NCBI GenBank assembly: GCA_000687655.1 | Contig: JHWR01000009.1 | Coordinates: 62,001-126,000 of the forward strand | DNA length: 64,000 nt | From: Lachnospiraceae bacterium YSB2008 | GTDB taxonomy: Bacteria; Bacillota; Clostridia; Lachnospirales; Lachnospiraceae | Direction of reading: 5' to 3' | In this document: one piece after another, positions 24,766-32,555 of the stretch | How the letters are laid out: each line of letters starts with the position of its first letter | How positions within the stretch are numbered: position 1 is the stretch's first letter | Translations under genes and position numbers: made by a program | Notes under the pieces: model-generated | The model's database searches: none | Seen by the model: the letters and a program-made list of their open reading frames with translations, nothing else | Told to the model about the DNA's origin: nothing

Positions 24766-26181
24766 CTAGTTAGCAACTACAACAGATGCCGGTCTCAGCA
24801 CCTTTCCCTTATATACATAACCTGACTGCATTACATCCTTTACAGTATTGTACGGAAGGCTTTCATCATCAACATGCATTACTGCAGTCTGATAATTATA
24901 ATCAAACTCTTTACCTATGCCGGTTATGACCTGAACATCATTTTCCTCAAGTATCTTCATAGCCTTATCATAGGTTTTCATTATTCCCTGAATGTATGGA
25001 TTGTCATCATTCTTCGAATACTTAACGGCGTATTCGAGATCATCTATGATAGGAATCAGTTTTACGATAAGATCGGATATACTTTCCGACTTTTCTTCCT
25101 TTTCTTCTTCAAGCGTCATGTAATCGATCAGCTTGAAATCAACTTCCTTCTCGCCCATTACATTTTTAACTATAAATGTAATTCTTCGGTTTTCATCTGA
25201 CTTAAGAGTAAACTCGCAGGCCTTCTGATAGAAGTATTCCATCTTCTCTTTCGGAATAGTTATCCTGCAGGCTCTGACAAACATGTTGCCTCTCTTCTCA
25301 AAAACCAATATCTCATCATCAGTTTTCTTTGATTCAGGATAGCTTTCAACTTCGATACTCTCTGCACCCGGAACAAGAGTATTCATTTCCATGATCGGAT
25401 ACATCTGTCCATTTACCGATACAAAAACATCATACGGTGTCAGAGTGATCTCCTCATCTATACCCTGGAAAGCCTCTCTTCCTTCAAGTTTTCCGCATAT
25501 ATAACCGATTCCCTCGATAACACTTTCATCACCGATCATCTTGAACTTTACATTTCTTCCGTTAAATGTATTGGAGGTCGATACATAATGCTCAACTGCA
25601 ACGTTGAAATCCATACATTTATCTGAAGAACCCGCACACAGCATAACCTCCGCATCGGATGAATCAAAGAATCTCTTGCTGGCAGATGAAAGGAAATCTG
25701 TTTTACGGATGGTTGAAGCATTCCATCTGTCAGCTATAAAGGTATCCTCTGTGATGACTTTTCCACGATCCAAATAATACTGTGCAACGGCAAGCTTGGC
25801 AGGTGATGCAAATGCCATCATGACAGGACCCGACAATTCATACGCAACATATGAATAGTACGCCATAGCCATTGTCTCGGTTACTGTACGAATAATATCA
25901 ATCCCCATATCCTTCGCACATTTATAGAGAAGCTGAGTCTCCTTAAGTCCGGTATCATCAGATACACCTATCACGAGTGAATACTCGCTCAGATTCATTT
26001 TCTCTTTGACAAATGTATCGATAGCTTCCAGTGCCGCTTTAATAGAAAAATCATTTGCGACTATATTGAGTCTTCTTATGTCTGCAGGAAGATTGATCTC
26101 TGCCACACTTACAGAATCAACATCACAGAAACAGAGTCTTGCCATCCTCTCCCAAAAATGCACACCTATAACTTTTTTCAT
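24766..26181 (-). CDS. Degenerate Hsp70 (DnaK-like) fused to a GrpE domain
   Basis: 471 residues. Residues 1-235 follow the DnaK nucleotide-binding plan but shortened by over 100 residues: VIGVSDDTGLKETQLLYKCA around 70-90, IIRTVTETMAMAYYSY around 97-112 (DnaK: INEPTAAALAY), VMLCAGSSDKCMDF around 179-192 (DnaK: LSGGSSRIP). Residues about 243-355 resemble the substrate-binding beta domain (LTPYDVFVSVNGQMYPIMEMNTLVPG). After an acidic linker (EEEKEEKSE), residues 368-471 are a GrpE domain: LIPIIDDLEYAVKY, FDYNYQTAVMHV, VMQSGYVYKGKVLRPASVVV. The N-terminal ATP phosphate loop GIDLGTTNS is replaced by GVHFWERMA, so ATPase activity is doubtful. It is last in a four-gene unit after the cyclase gene (22-base gap). 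A regulatory or scaffold role with the chaperone system is inferred. Confidence 0.8.
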   Translation of the reverse strand: MKKVIGVHFWERMARLCFCDVDSVSVAEINLPADIRRLNIVANDFSIKAALEAIDTFVKEKMNLSEYSLVIGVSDDTGLKETQLLYKCAKDMGIDIIRTVTETMAMAYYSYVAYELSGPVMMAFASPAKLAVAQYYLDRGKVITEDTFIADRWNASTIRKTDFLSSASKRFFDSSDAEVMLCAGSSDKCMDFNVAVEHYVSTSNTFNGRNVKFKMIGDESVIEGIGYICGKLEGREAFQGIDEEITLTPYDVFVSVNGQMYPIMEMNTLVPGAESIEVESYPESKKTDDEILVFEKRGNMFVRACRITIPKEKMEYFYQKACEFTLKSDENRRITFIVKNVMGEKEVDFKLIDYMTLEEEKEEKSESISDLIVKLIPIIDDLEYAVKYSKNDDNPYIQGIMKTYDKAMKILEENDVQVITGIGKEFDYNYQTAVMHVDDESLPYNTVKDVMQSGYVYKGKVLRPASVVVAN

Positions 26182-26203
26182 GTTTCAACCCACCCCTATA
26201 CTT

Positions 26204-28957
26204 TTATTTTTTGTCAAACCTGAAGACCTTAGTCTTATCTTCAGGGCTAAGATTCTTAATATAATCAAGATACATATTGGCTGTTGAATCAGCCATTCCT
26301 GTAGCCTGCATCTTTTCAAATACATTTATGGATCCTTCTCTGTCACCCAGATGGAAAAGTCTTACACCCTCTCTGAAATCATCCTTATTGGCATTTCTGA
26401 GTTCTCTCTGCTCATCAGGCAGACAGTCAAGGACCTCATATAGAGACTTAACTTCATTAACACCGGCAACCTGTACCATACCGAGATAACGAAGGTTCAT
26501 ATTTTCCGGACTGCCTATCTTATCCAGGGTCTCCTTGGTTATAATCATAGCCGTCTGGTAAGTCTTTGTAAGTGACTCAAGTCTTGAGCTTATATTAACA
26601 CTGTTAGATATAACAGTTCCTGAAAGTCTCTCCTCTTCTCCGACTATACCTATACGTGCGATACCGGTATGAATTCCTACACCAACCTTGATATAGCTTA
26701 CATGCAGCTGCTCGGCAGTTGTTGGATCCAGCACTATCTGACGGTATATTTCTTCACCTGCAAGTATCGCTGATTCTGCAGATTCAAAGAGAGCCATGAC
26801 CGCATCGCCTATGTACTTATCTATGAAACCGCCATACTTACGTACTATAGGTCCGGCTATACCATAAACAACATTAACGAATTCAAAATTCTCTTTAGCA
26901 GTGAGCATCTCAGAATTAAGTGAAAATGATCTGATATCGCAGAAGAGCACAGTGAACTCCCGGCTCTCGGCATCTCCGAGTGAAAGATCAGTAATCTTTT
27001 CTTTTCCAAGCAGCTCACGGAACTTTTCAGGCACGAACTTATAGTAGAAATCTTCCTTCTTCTTATTCTCTTCAAAGAGCTGACCGAGGCTTTCTGCCAT
27101 GGAGTTGACCTGTCGGCAGATATCACCTATTTCATCATTTGACTTTTCCTTGATTCGGGCAGACAGATCACCTTCTGCGAGTTTTGAAACAGTGACAGAT
27201 GCTCTTCGAATAGCTTTTGTCATTCTGTTTGCAAGAATGGTCATTATCAGAACCATGAGGATTGCTATCGGCATCATGATATACCAGAGCATTCTCTTTG
27301 CCTCAGCCACTGCCTGATTTGTAGTATACATATTAGTGCAGACGAAGAGCGTTGCAGCCTCTTCACCATTTGAATCATAAAGCGGTGTCATAGCAGCAAA
27401 TCCCGCTTTGTCATTTTGAGAGTCATAAAGAGAAACTCCACTTTCATTTTCAGATTTCAATGTAAACGAATCCAGTGCGAAATGAATCTTGCCTTCAAAA
27501 GGAACAGTCAGATTTGTAGTGGTCACGATACTGTAATAATCATCTGCCGCAGGCTTTGCAACAATAAAATCATACTTACCACTCCATGTTGAACGATTCC
27601 TCCTGCACTGATCCAGAAGATTCTCTCTGAGATCTGTCAGATATTCCTGATCGATGTCACTTAGTGAATCAACACCTGAAAGCTTATCAACGTCTAAATT
27701 CTGCGATAACATCTCTGATACTGAAACTATCTCATCTTTCAGCGAGTATTCATAGACCATAAGAAGCGTTCTACTCTGGAATAAATAAATAGATATAATA
27801 AGCAGCAGGACTGTCGGTATCAGTACCATAAGCTGCTTTGACAGAATAGTCTTCTTTATAAAAATGCACATAAGGATCAGCGAAATCGCCGAAAGAATAT
27901 ATAAGGCCACATGAAGATACGGAAGCAATGCACCCAGCCATCTTTCAAATCCTATCGGATATGATGTAGCAAGGCTTTCAACATCTGTTCCGTCATAAGT
28001 AAATGCCCTGTCCATTGTAACTATAGACAATACATTTTCATCTGAAGAAATGTTATTGATCATCACATCTTCCGGAGCCTGATCATCTATATAATCCGCT
28101 ATATCAAGTACCTCTTCCATCTGTCCCTCTTCGATGGAATAGAGAACGCTCGACGCTCTGTAGAGAGAAGCATATACCTTACCCCTATATATGGTGGCGG
28201 CGTAAGGAATCATTCTTTCTTCAACAGTATCAAGGCTTGTATCAAATGTATAGATTGGCTCCCCCAGCTCACCTGTTCCATCTGAACTGTACATTCTTCC
28301 ATCTGTCAGAAGAAATACAAAACCTTCATCTGAAGGCCACACCTTACATATAAATGAACCGTCCTCGTTTGCATCATATGTATTTATGACCTTTCTTTCA
28401 TAATTTGTAACGTCAAATGAAACGAGCTCTGTCTTTTCCTCATCAACATAAGCAAAATAAAGCAGGCCATCTTTGTAGGTAATATCTCTTATACGTCCAT
28501 CTCTTGTAGGCTGATTCTCCACCGTTTCATAGTCAATCTCATAAACGGTTTCAATATAATGGCTGCCTGATGCTATCCGGACTATCCTGTCCTTGCTGAT
28601 AACATCCTGTGCATTGTAATAAACATTACAATGCACATACAGATTGTCTTTTTCATCAAAGCACATGGAAACAGGAATAATATCCTCTTCCGCATCAAAA
28701 AACATATCAGCATTGCCCTGTGCATCTACAACTCTGAGGTAATGATTAAAATCAGAATCTTCCAGATATGCATAAGCGCCCGACTCCGACACTGCAAGAT
28801 AACCGAGTGCTGCAGGACTGTCACACGTTGACGGTCCCATATCTCCAAACTGGTATCTTACATTTGTACTTCCCACTGCCCAGACCACAATTATCGTCAG
28901 CGCGATAAATACAATGCTCAAATATGGTTTTCCCAAAAATGCTTTGATCTTTTTCAT
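26204..28957 (-). CDS. Class III adenylate/guanylate cyclase with large extracytoplasmic sensor and HAMP
   Basis: About 917 residues. A membrane helix (about 13-30) leads to a 300-residue extracytoplasmic region of repeating beta blades (propeller-like), then two helices (about 350-400), a second extracytoplasmic CACHE-like region, a further helix, HAMP (TKAIRRASVTVSKLAEGDLS) and a class III cyclase catalytic domain. Catalytic metal Asp residues are in VLFCDIRSF and KYIGDAVMALF; the transition-state Asn/Arg are in ISNSVNISSRLE. The C-terminal 60 residues look TPR-like. Start chosen at the second Met (28957), since GAAGGG just precedes it; 28969 is the alternative. It would convert ATP (or GTP) to a cyclic nucleotide in response to an outside signal. 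No cAMP receptor gene is seen here. Confidence 0.9.
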   Translation of the reverse strand: MKKIKAFLGKPYLSIVFIALTIIVVWAVGSTNVRYQFGDMGPSTCDSPAALGYLAVSESGAYAYLEDSDFNHYLRVVDAQGNADMFFDAEEDIIPVSMCFDEKDNLYVHCNVYYNAQDVISKDRIVRIASGSHYIETVYEIDYETVENQPTRDGRIRDITYKDGLLYFAYVDEEKTELVSFDVTNYERKVINTYDANEDGSFICKVWPSDEGFVFLLTDGRMYSSDGTGELGEPIYTFDTSLDTVEERMIPYAATIYRGKVYASLYRASSVLYSIEEGQMEEVLDIADYIDDQAPEDVMINNISSDENVLSIVTMDRAFTYDGTDVESLATSYPIGFERWLGALLPYLHVALYILSAISLILMCIFIKKTILSKQLMVLIPTVLLLIISIYLFQSRTLLMVYEYSLKDEIVSVSEMLSQNLDVDKLSGVDSLSDIDQEYLTDLRENLLDQCRRNRSTWSGKYDFIVAKPAADDYYSIVTTTNLTVPFEGKIHFALDSFTLKSENESGVSLYDSQNDKAGFAAMTPLYDSNGEEAATLFVCTNMYTTNQAVAEAKRMLWYIMMPIAILMVLIMTILANRMTKAIRRASVTVSKLAEGDLSARIKEKSNDEIGDICRQVNSMAESLGQLFEENKKKEDFYYKFVPEKFRELLGKEKITDLSLGDAESREFTVLFCDIRSFSLNSEMLTAKENFEFVNVVYGIAGPIVRKYGGFIDKYIGDAVMALFESAESAILAGEEIYRQIVLDPTTAEQLHVSYIKVGVGIHTGIARIGIVGEEERLSGTVISNSVNISSRLESLTKTYQTAMIITKETLDKIGSPENMNLRYLGMVQVAGVNEVKSLYEVLDCLPDEQRELRNANKDDFREGVRLFHLGDREGSINVFEKMQATGMADSTANMYLDYIKNLSPEDKTKVFRFDKK

Positions 28958-28988
28958 ATAACCCTTCATCCCTTAATCATATCGAGGT

Positions 28989-29915
28989 TCAGAATATAAG
29001 ATTTATCAGAAGCCCCGTAATACATGAAAATGTAATGACATAAACCCAGTAAATAACAAAATTCTTAATTCCGAGAACCACCTTCAATGCTCCCAGATTT
29101 GTAATCTTGGTGGCCGGCCCTGTGATCATGAATGCTGCTGCACTTCCAAGGCTCATGCCCTGTGCAAGCCACGCCTGAAGTATAGGTATGGTACCGCCAC
29201 CACATACATAGAGCGGAACCCCGACAGTTGACGCCATAAGAACGCCCCACGCTTCATTTCCACCAAACATAAACGTAACTGCTTCCTGAGGAACATAGCG
29301 CTGGAATAATGCAGAAAGGAAAATACCTATAAGAAAGTACAGTCCTGTAGCCTTTACATTTCTCCAAAGGTTCTTCAGAAAACGAAGCAGAATATTCGGA
29401 TCGGTATCCTTGTTCTTCGGCTCATCAAAGTTTTTGAAAGTGAAATACCTTTCGTTCTTTTTGCCCCTCTTACTGTCCTCTCCGAAGAATACCTTTATAA
29501 GGATTCCCGCAACGATACCACAGAGAAAACAGGTTATGATCCTTATGAGAAGCACCTTCATACCAAGTGCCGCACTATATACTATAAGCTGCGGATTCAG
29601 CAGAATCGAGCTCATCATGAAAGCTGCCAGCCATTCATCACGCACTCCTCCCTTACTGAATGAAGCTGCGATAGGAATAGTTCCGTACATACAGAGAGGC
29701 GACAGCACTCCCAGAAAAGAAGCTGCTATTATACCGATAATGGTACTTCCATTTCCTTTCATGTTCCTCATAAGTCCATGTATCTTATCCTTAAAAAATA
29801 CAGAAACTATGGAACCTATCACCATACCGATAACCCAGTACAGGAATATCTGATGAAGCTGTACAGAGAAATAATACCAGATATATATGAATTCTCTTTT
29901 TATTATTTCAAACAT
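28989..29915 (-). CDS. ArsP/UPF0718-like permease
   Basis: 308 residues with about eight membrane helices in two halves. The paired motifs LSPLCMYGTIPIAASF (near residue 70) and VCGGGTIPILQAW (near 240) are those of the DUF318/ArsP-type permease family, which exports organoarsenicals or other small thiol-reactive compounds in known cases. A charged cytoplasmic loop (EDSKRGKKNERYF) separates the halves. The gene starts one base after the stop of the DUF362 gene and ends 31 bases before the cyclase ATG, so the four genes form one unit. The substrate is not known. Confidence 0.85.
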   Translation of the reverse strand: MFEIIKREFIYIWYYFSVQLHQIFLYWVIGMVIGSIVSVFFKDKIHGLMRNMKGNGSTIIGIIAASFLGVLSPLCMYGTIPIAASFSKGGVRDEWLAAFMMSSILLNPQLIVYSAALGMKVLLIRIITCFLCGIVAGILIKVFFGEDSKRGKKNERYFTFKNFDEPKNKDTDPNILLRFLKNLWRNVKATGLYFLIGIFLSALFQRYVPQEAVTFMFGGNEAWGVLMASTVGVPLYVCGGGTIPILQAWLAQGMSLGSAAAFMITGPATKITNLGALKVVLGIKNFVIYWVYVITFSCITGLLINLIF

Positions 29916-29916
29916 C

Positions 29917-30960
29917 TTACTCGTCCATATCTATGAGTTCATAAGCTCTGTTTCCAAGGCCTATATCCTCAGCATGAGTAAGAATATGCAGTCCATTTTT
30001 GCTGAGTATTCTCTCCTGAAGAGAAGTACTGTCCGAAGCTCTGAATACCATATCTATACATGCCTGATCCAGAGCAACCGGATCAGTAGAAGCCAGAATA
30101 CCTATATCATGCATATCAACAGGTTCAGGAGTTGAAACACAGTCACAGTCAACTGACATATTGTTCATAACACTTATATAGATCATCTTCTTTCCATGAT
30201 CTTCATAATCTGACACAGACTTGGCAGCCTCAGCCATGGACTCAGTAAAAACATCCTGATTTGTCACATAAGCAGCGAGTGTTATAGTAGGTTTATGAAG
30301 CTTACCGCCACTGTGAATCCTTACCTTTCCTTCTCTTGAAGCAATACCTATGGAGATATTCTTCAAAGCTCCACCGTAGCCTGCCATAGGATGCCCTTTG
30401 AAATGAGTCAGCACTATAACATAATCATAGTTTGCAAGGTTCTGTCCGACCCAGTTTTCCTTAAGATTCTTTCCGCCTTCAACAGGTATGGTCATATATC
30501 CATCCCTGTCCATGATATCAACATCTGCTATCTCAGTAAATCCATGTTCCTTTGCAACTTCCATATGCATGGCTGTATCAGCTCTCTTGGAGCCGGAGTA
30601 CGCTGTATTACATTCAATGATAGTACCATCCACACTCTGAACAAGATCCTTGATAAGATCCGGTGCCAGATGGTTAGGGTTACCGGCTTCACCTGTAGAA
30701 AGCTTGACAGCTACCTTCCCCTCCGGTTCAGCACCCAGCGCTTCATACATTTTCTGAAGTCCTTCAGGACTTATATCCTTCGTGAAATAAACTACTGAAC
30801 TTCCGTTATAAGTTCTCCCTTCAGATTCCAGAGTCTTTACATCATAGAATTCATGAGGCTCGATATCGTAGCTCATGTGACGCACGTAGCAGAACCCTGA
30901 AACAGTCAGAATCGCAATTATCACGATTATGGTTATAAGTGCTTTATATCTCTTTTTCAT
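29917..30960 (-). CDS. Membrane-anchored DUF362 protein
   Basis: 347 residues. N-terminal signal-anchor helix (about 4-24) then a DUF362 domain: VAVKLSTGEAGNPNHLAPDL, IIECNTAYSGSKRADT, VIVLTHFKGHPMAGYGGALKNISIG and MNNMSVDCDC. In this family the domain is often joined to a ferredoxin module; here the 4Fe-4S CxxCxxC motifs are absent and the protein is exported or membrane-tethered. The frame starts at 30975, but that ATG contains the GAGGG that serves the ATG at 30960, which was chosen. It is the first gene of the DUF362-permease-cyclase-chaperone unit. Confidence 0.85.
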   Translation of the reverse strand: MKKRYKALITIIVIIAILTVSGFCYVRHMSYDIEPHEFYDVKTLESEGRTYNGSSVVYFTKDISPEGLQKMYEALGAEPEGKVAVKLSTGEAGNPNHLAPDLIKDLVQSVDGTIIECNTAYSGSKRADTAMHMEVAKEHGFTEIADVDIMDRDGYMTIPVEGGKNLKENWVGQNLANYDYVIVLTHFKGHPMAGYGGALKNISIGIASREGKVRIHSGGKLHKPTITLAAYVTNQDVFTESMAEAAKSVSDYEDHGKKMIYISVMNNMSVDCDCVSTPEPVDMHDIGILASTDPVALDQACIDMVFRASDSTSLQERILSKNGLHILTHAEDIGLGNRAYELIDMDE

Positions 30961-30996
30961 GTGAGTAACCCTCATAAAACTTCATATATACACAAC

Positions 30997-31025
30997 ATTA
31001 TATTTTAGCAGTTTTTTCTGCTTAA
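30997..31025 (-). promoter_or_regulatory. Candidate promoter of the DUF362/cyclase operon
   Basis: On the - strand TTAAGC (31020-31025) and a perfect TATAAT (30997-31002) are 17 bases apart. The spacer contains most of an inverted repeat AGCAG-N6-CTGCT (31007-31022), which could be an operator. The -35 match is poor, so confidence is moderate. Confidence 0.45.
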
Positions 31026-31059
31026 TACCACATATTCCTCTGAATCACGAACTGATTTC

Positions 31060-31923
31060 CTAAGATTCATCTGCCCTGCGGGCCATCTCCCAGCGTACAA
31101 ATGCAACGCCCATGATGATGACATAACCGATAATGCTGAGCGGTACCGGAACCTCCTGGAAAAACAGGATTCCCCATAGCGCTGCAAATATAACCTGCAT
31201 ATAATCGAATACCGAAAGCTTCTTGGCAGGTGCGAATTTATAAGCTGTAGTTATCGCAAACTGACCCACTGCTGCAGAGACTCCGGCCATGCTCATTATG
31301 AGCCACTGCTTTGGAGTCATGCTTACATAGTTAAATATAAGAAATGGAAGGGTGAGCAGACATGAGAAAAGTGAGAAGCATATAACTATGACCGGAGTCT
31401 TTGCCCCCTTGCTTCCTGCGCGCCTTACGAACACGTATGCTGTTCCTGCGCCAAAGCCTCCGTAGAGTCCTATAAGAGACGGAACAAGCTCCATATTAGT
31501 TCCTGTAGGTCTTATGATAAAGAGTGCGCCGATGAATGCTATCACCGTCGCTGCAATATCCTTTTTCGATGGTTTTTCCTTGAGAAGTGGGATTGATATA
31601 AGAATAGCGAAGAAAGGCGACAGCTTATTCAGCATATTTGAATCGGCCAGATCAAGTCTGTCGATTGCATAGAAATTTGCTATAAGTCCTGTCGTCCCGA
31701 AAAGACATCGGAAGAAAATGTCCCATCCGAATTCTTTCTTTATTTCGAATTTTTCCTTTTTTATCAGCAGAGTTGCAACTGCTATTATAAGTGCAAATGC
31801 ATTGCGGAAGAATGCCTTCTGCATAGTAGGCAGATCTCCCGCAAGCCTGACAAAAAAGGTCATGAAAGAGAATCCTATAGCCGCAATAACTATACAGATT
31901 ATTCCCTTCAGCTGACCTTTCAT
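31060..31923 (-). CDS. EamA/DMT-family transporter
   Basis: About 287 residues with ten hydrophobic helices in two EamA repeats (first: IICIVIAAIGFSFMTFFVRL onward; second: SLIGLYGGFGAGTAYVFVRR onward). Members of the drug/metabolite transporter superfamily export or import amino acids, sugars or other metabolites. The long frame starts inside sufU, but the ATG at 31923 with AAGG upstream lies 17 bases after the sufU stop and gives the normal N-terminus. It is probably co-transcribed with sufU. Substrate unknown. Confidence 0.85.
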   Translation of the reverse strand: MKGQLKGIICIVIAAIGFSFMTFFVRLAGDLPTMQKAFFRNAFALIIAVATLLIKKEKFEIKKEFGWDIFFRCLFGTTGLIANFYAIDRLDLADSNMLNKLSPFFAILISIPLLKEKPSKKDIAATVIAFIGALFIIRPTGTNMELVPSLIGLYGGFGAGTAYVFVRRAGSKGAKTPVIVICFSLFSCLLTLPFLIFNYVSMTPKQWLIMSMAGVSAAVGQFAITTAYKFAPAKKLSVFDYMQVIFAALWGILFFQEVPVPLSIIGYVIIMGVAFVRWEMARRADES

Positions 31924-31939
31924 AATTTCATTACCTTCT

Positions 31940-32419
31940 TTACTTAAGTATTTCTTCAAGAGTGTGCCATCCAAGTACTGCGCACTTAACTCGTGACGGC
32001 ATATGTGATATATCCTGCAGGGCTCCGGCCTCTTCAAGAGTCTCAATATCTTCCTCAGTTGCAGTGCCCTTGATCATTCCGAGGAACTTATCCTTAAGCA
32101 TGAGCGCCTCATCTACATTCCTGCCTATTATCATATCAAGCATTATATCCGCACTCGCCTGAGATATGGCACATCCATCTCCTACAAATGAACCGTCCTC
32201 GATAGTCGTTCCGTCATCAGACAGTCTGAGCTGAAGAGTTATATCATCACCACAGGATGGATTCACGCCCCTGAGATACATTACATTTTTACCATCAGGA
32301 AGTTCACAGTGTTCCACACTGCTCGATCCCTTAAGGTTTGCATCAATAAGATTATATTTATGAAGCGGATCAATATTATGGTCCGTTATTATCTCGTTAT
32401 AAAATGTTCTGCGTTCCAT
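31940..32419 (-). CDS. sufU: SufU iron-sulfur assembly / sulfurtransferase protein
   Basis: 159 residues. The NifU-N/IscU fold with SufU features: Cys56-Gly-Asp58, Cys83 in DGCAISQAS and Cys146 in SRVKCAVLGWHTLE, equal to the zinc/sulfur-relay ligands of Bacillus SufU, with the SufU insertion between the second and third Cys. It accepts sulfur from the desulfurase SufS for Fe-S cluster assembly. In most Firmicutes it lies inside sufCDSUB; here it is a separate unit 2.7 kb away from sufS, behind its own operator-rich promoter. Confidence 0.93.
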   Translation of the reverse strand: MERRTFYNEIITDHNIDPLHKYNLIDANLKGSSSVEHCELPDGKNVMYLRGVNPSCGDDITLQLRLSDDGTTIEDGSFVGDGCAISQASADIMLDMIIGRNVDEALMLKDKFLGMIKGTATEEDIETLEEAGALQDISHMPSRVKCAVLGWHTLEEILK

Positions 32420-32442
32420 TTTCTGTTTCTTCCTTCTTAAAA

Positions 32443-32505
32443 TATATAACGCACGTCAAATAGCGCCTTTAGTATAATGCACCATTATTTGACGTGCGTC
32501 AAATA
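32443..32505 (-). promoter_or_regulatory. sufU promoter with two palindromic operators
   Basis: A perfect 9-2-9 palindrome TATTTGACGTGCGTCAAATA occupies 32486-32505. A second copy, 18 of 20 bases matching in the other orientation, lies at 32443-32462, exactly 43 bases (about four helical turns) away. On the - strand TTGACG (32497-32502) and CATTAT (32474-32479) form a promoter with a 17-base spacer, so one operator covers the -35 box and the other lies just after the transcription start. This is a classic repressor arrangement. Confidence 0.75.
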
Positions 32506-32555
32506 TTATTAATCAACAATATAGATTCATCTTGATCTATTCGTATATGTATAAG

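Noticed and set aside
31007-31022. AGCAG-N6-CTGCT as a terminator for the EamA gene
   Set aside because: The stem is only five pairs and no T-run follows on the - strand; it fits better as spacer/operator in the DUF362 promoter.
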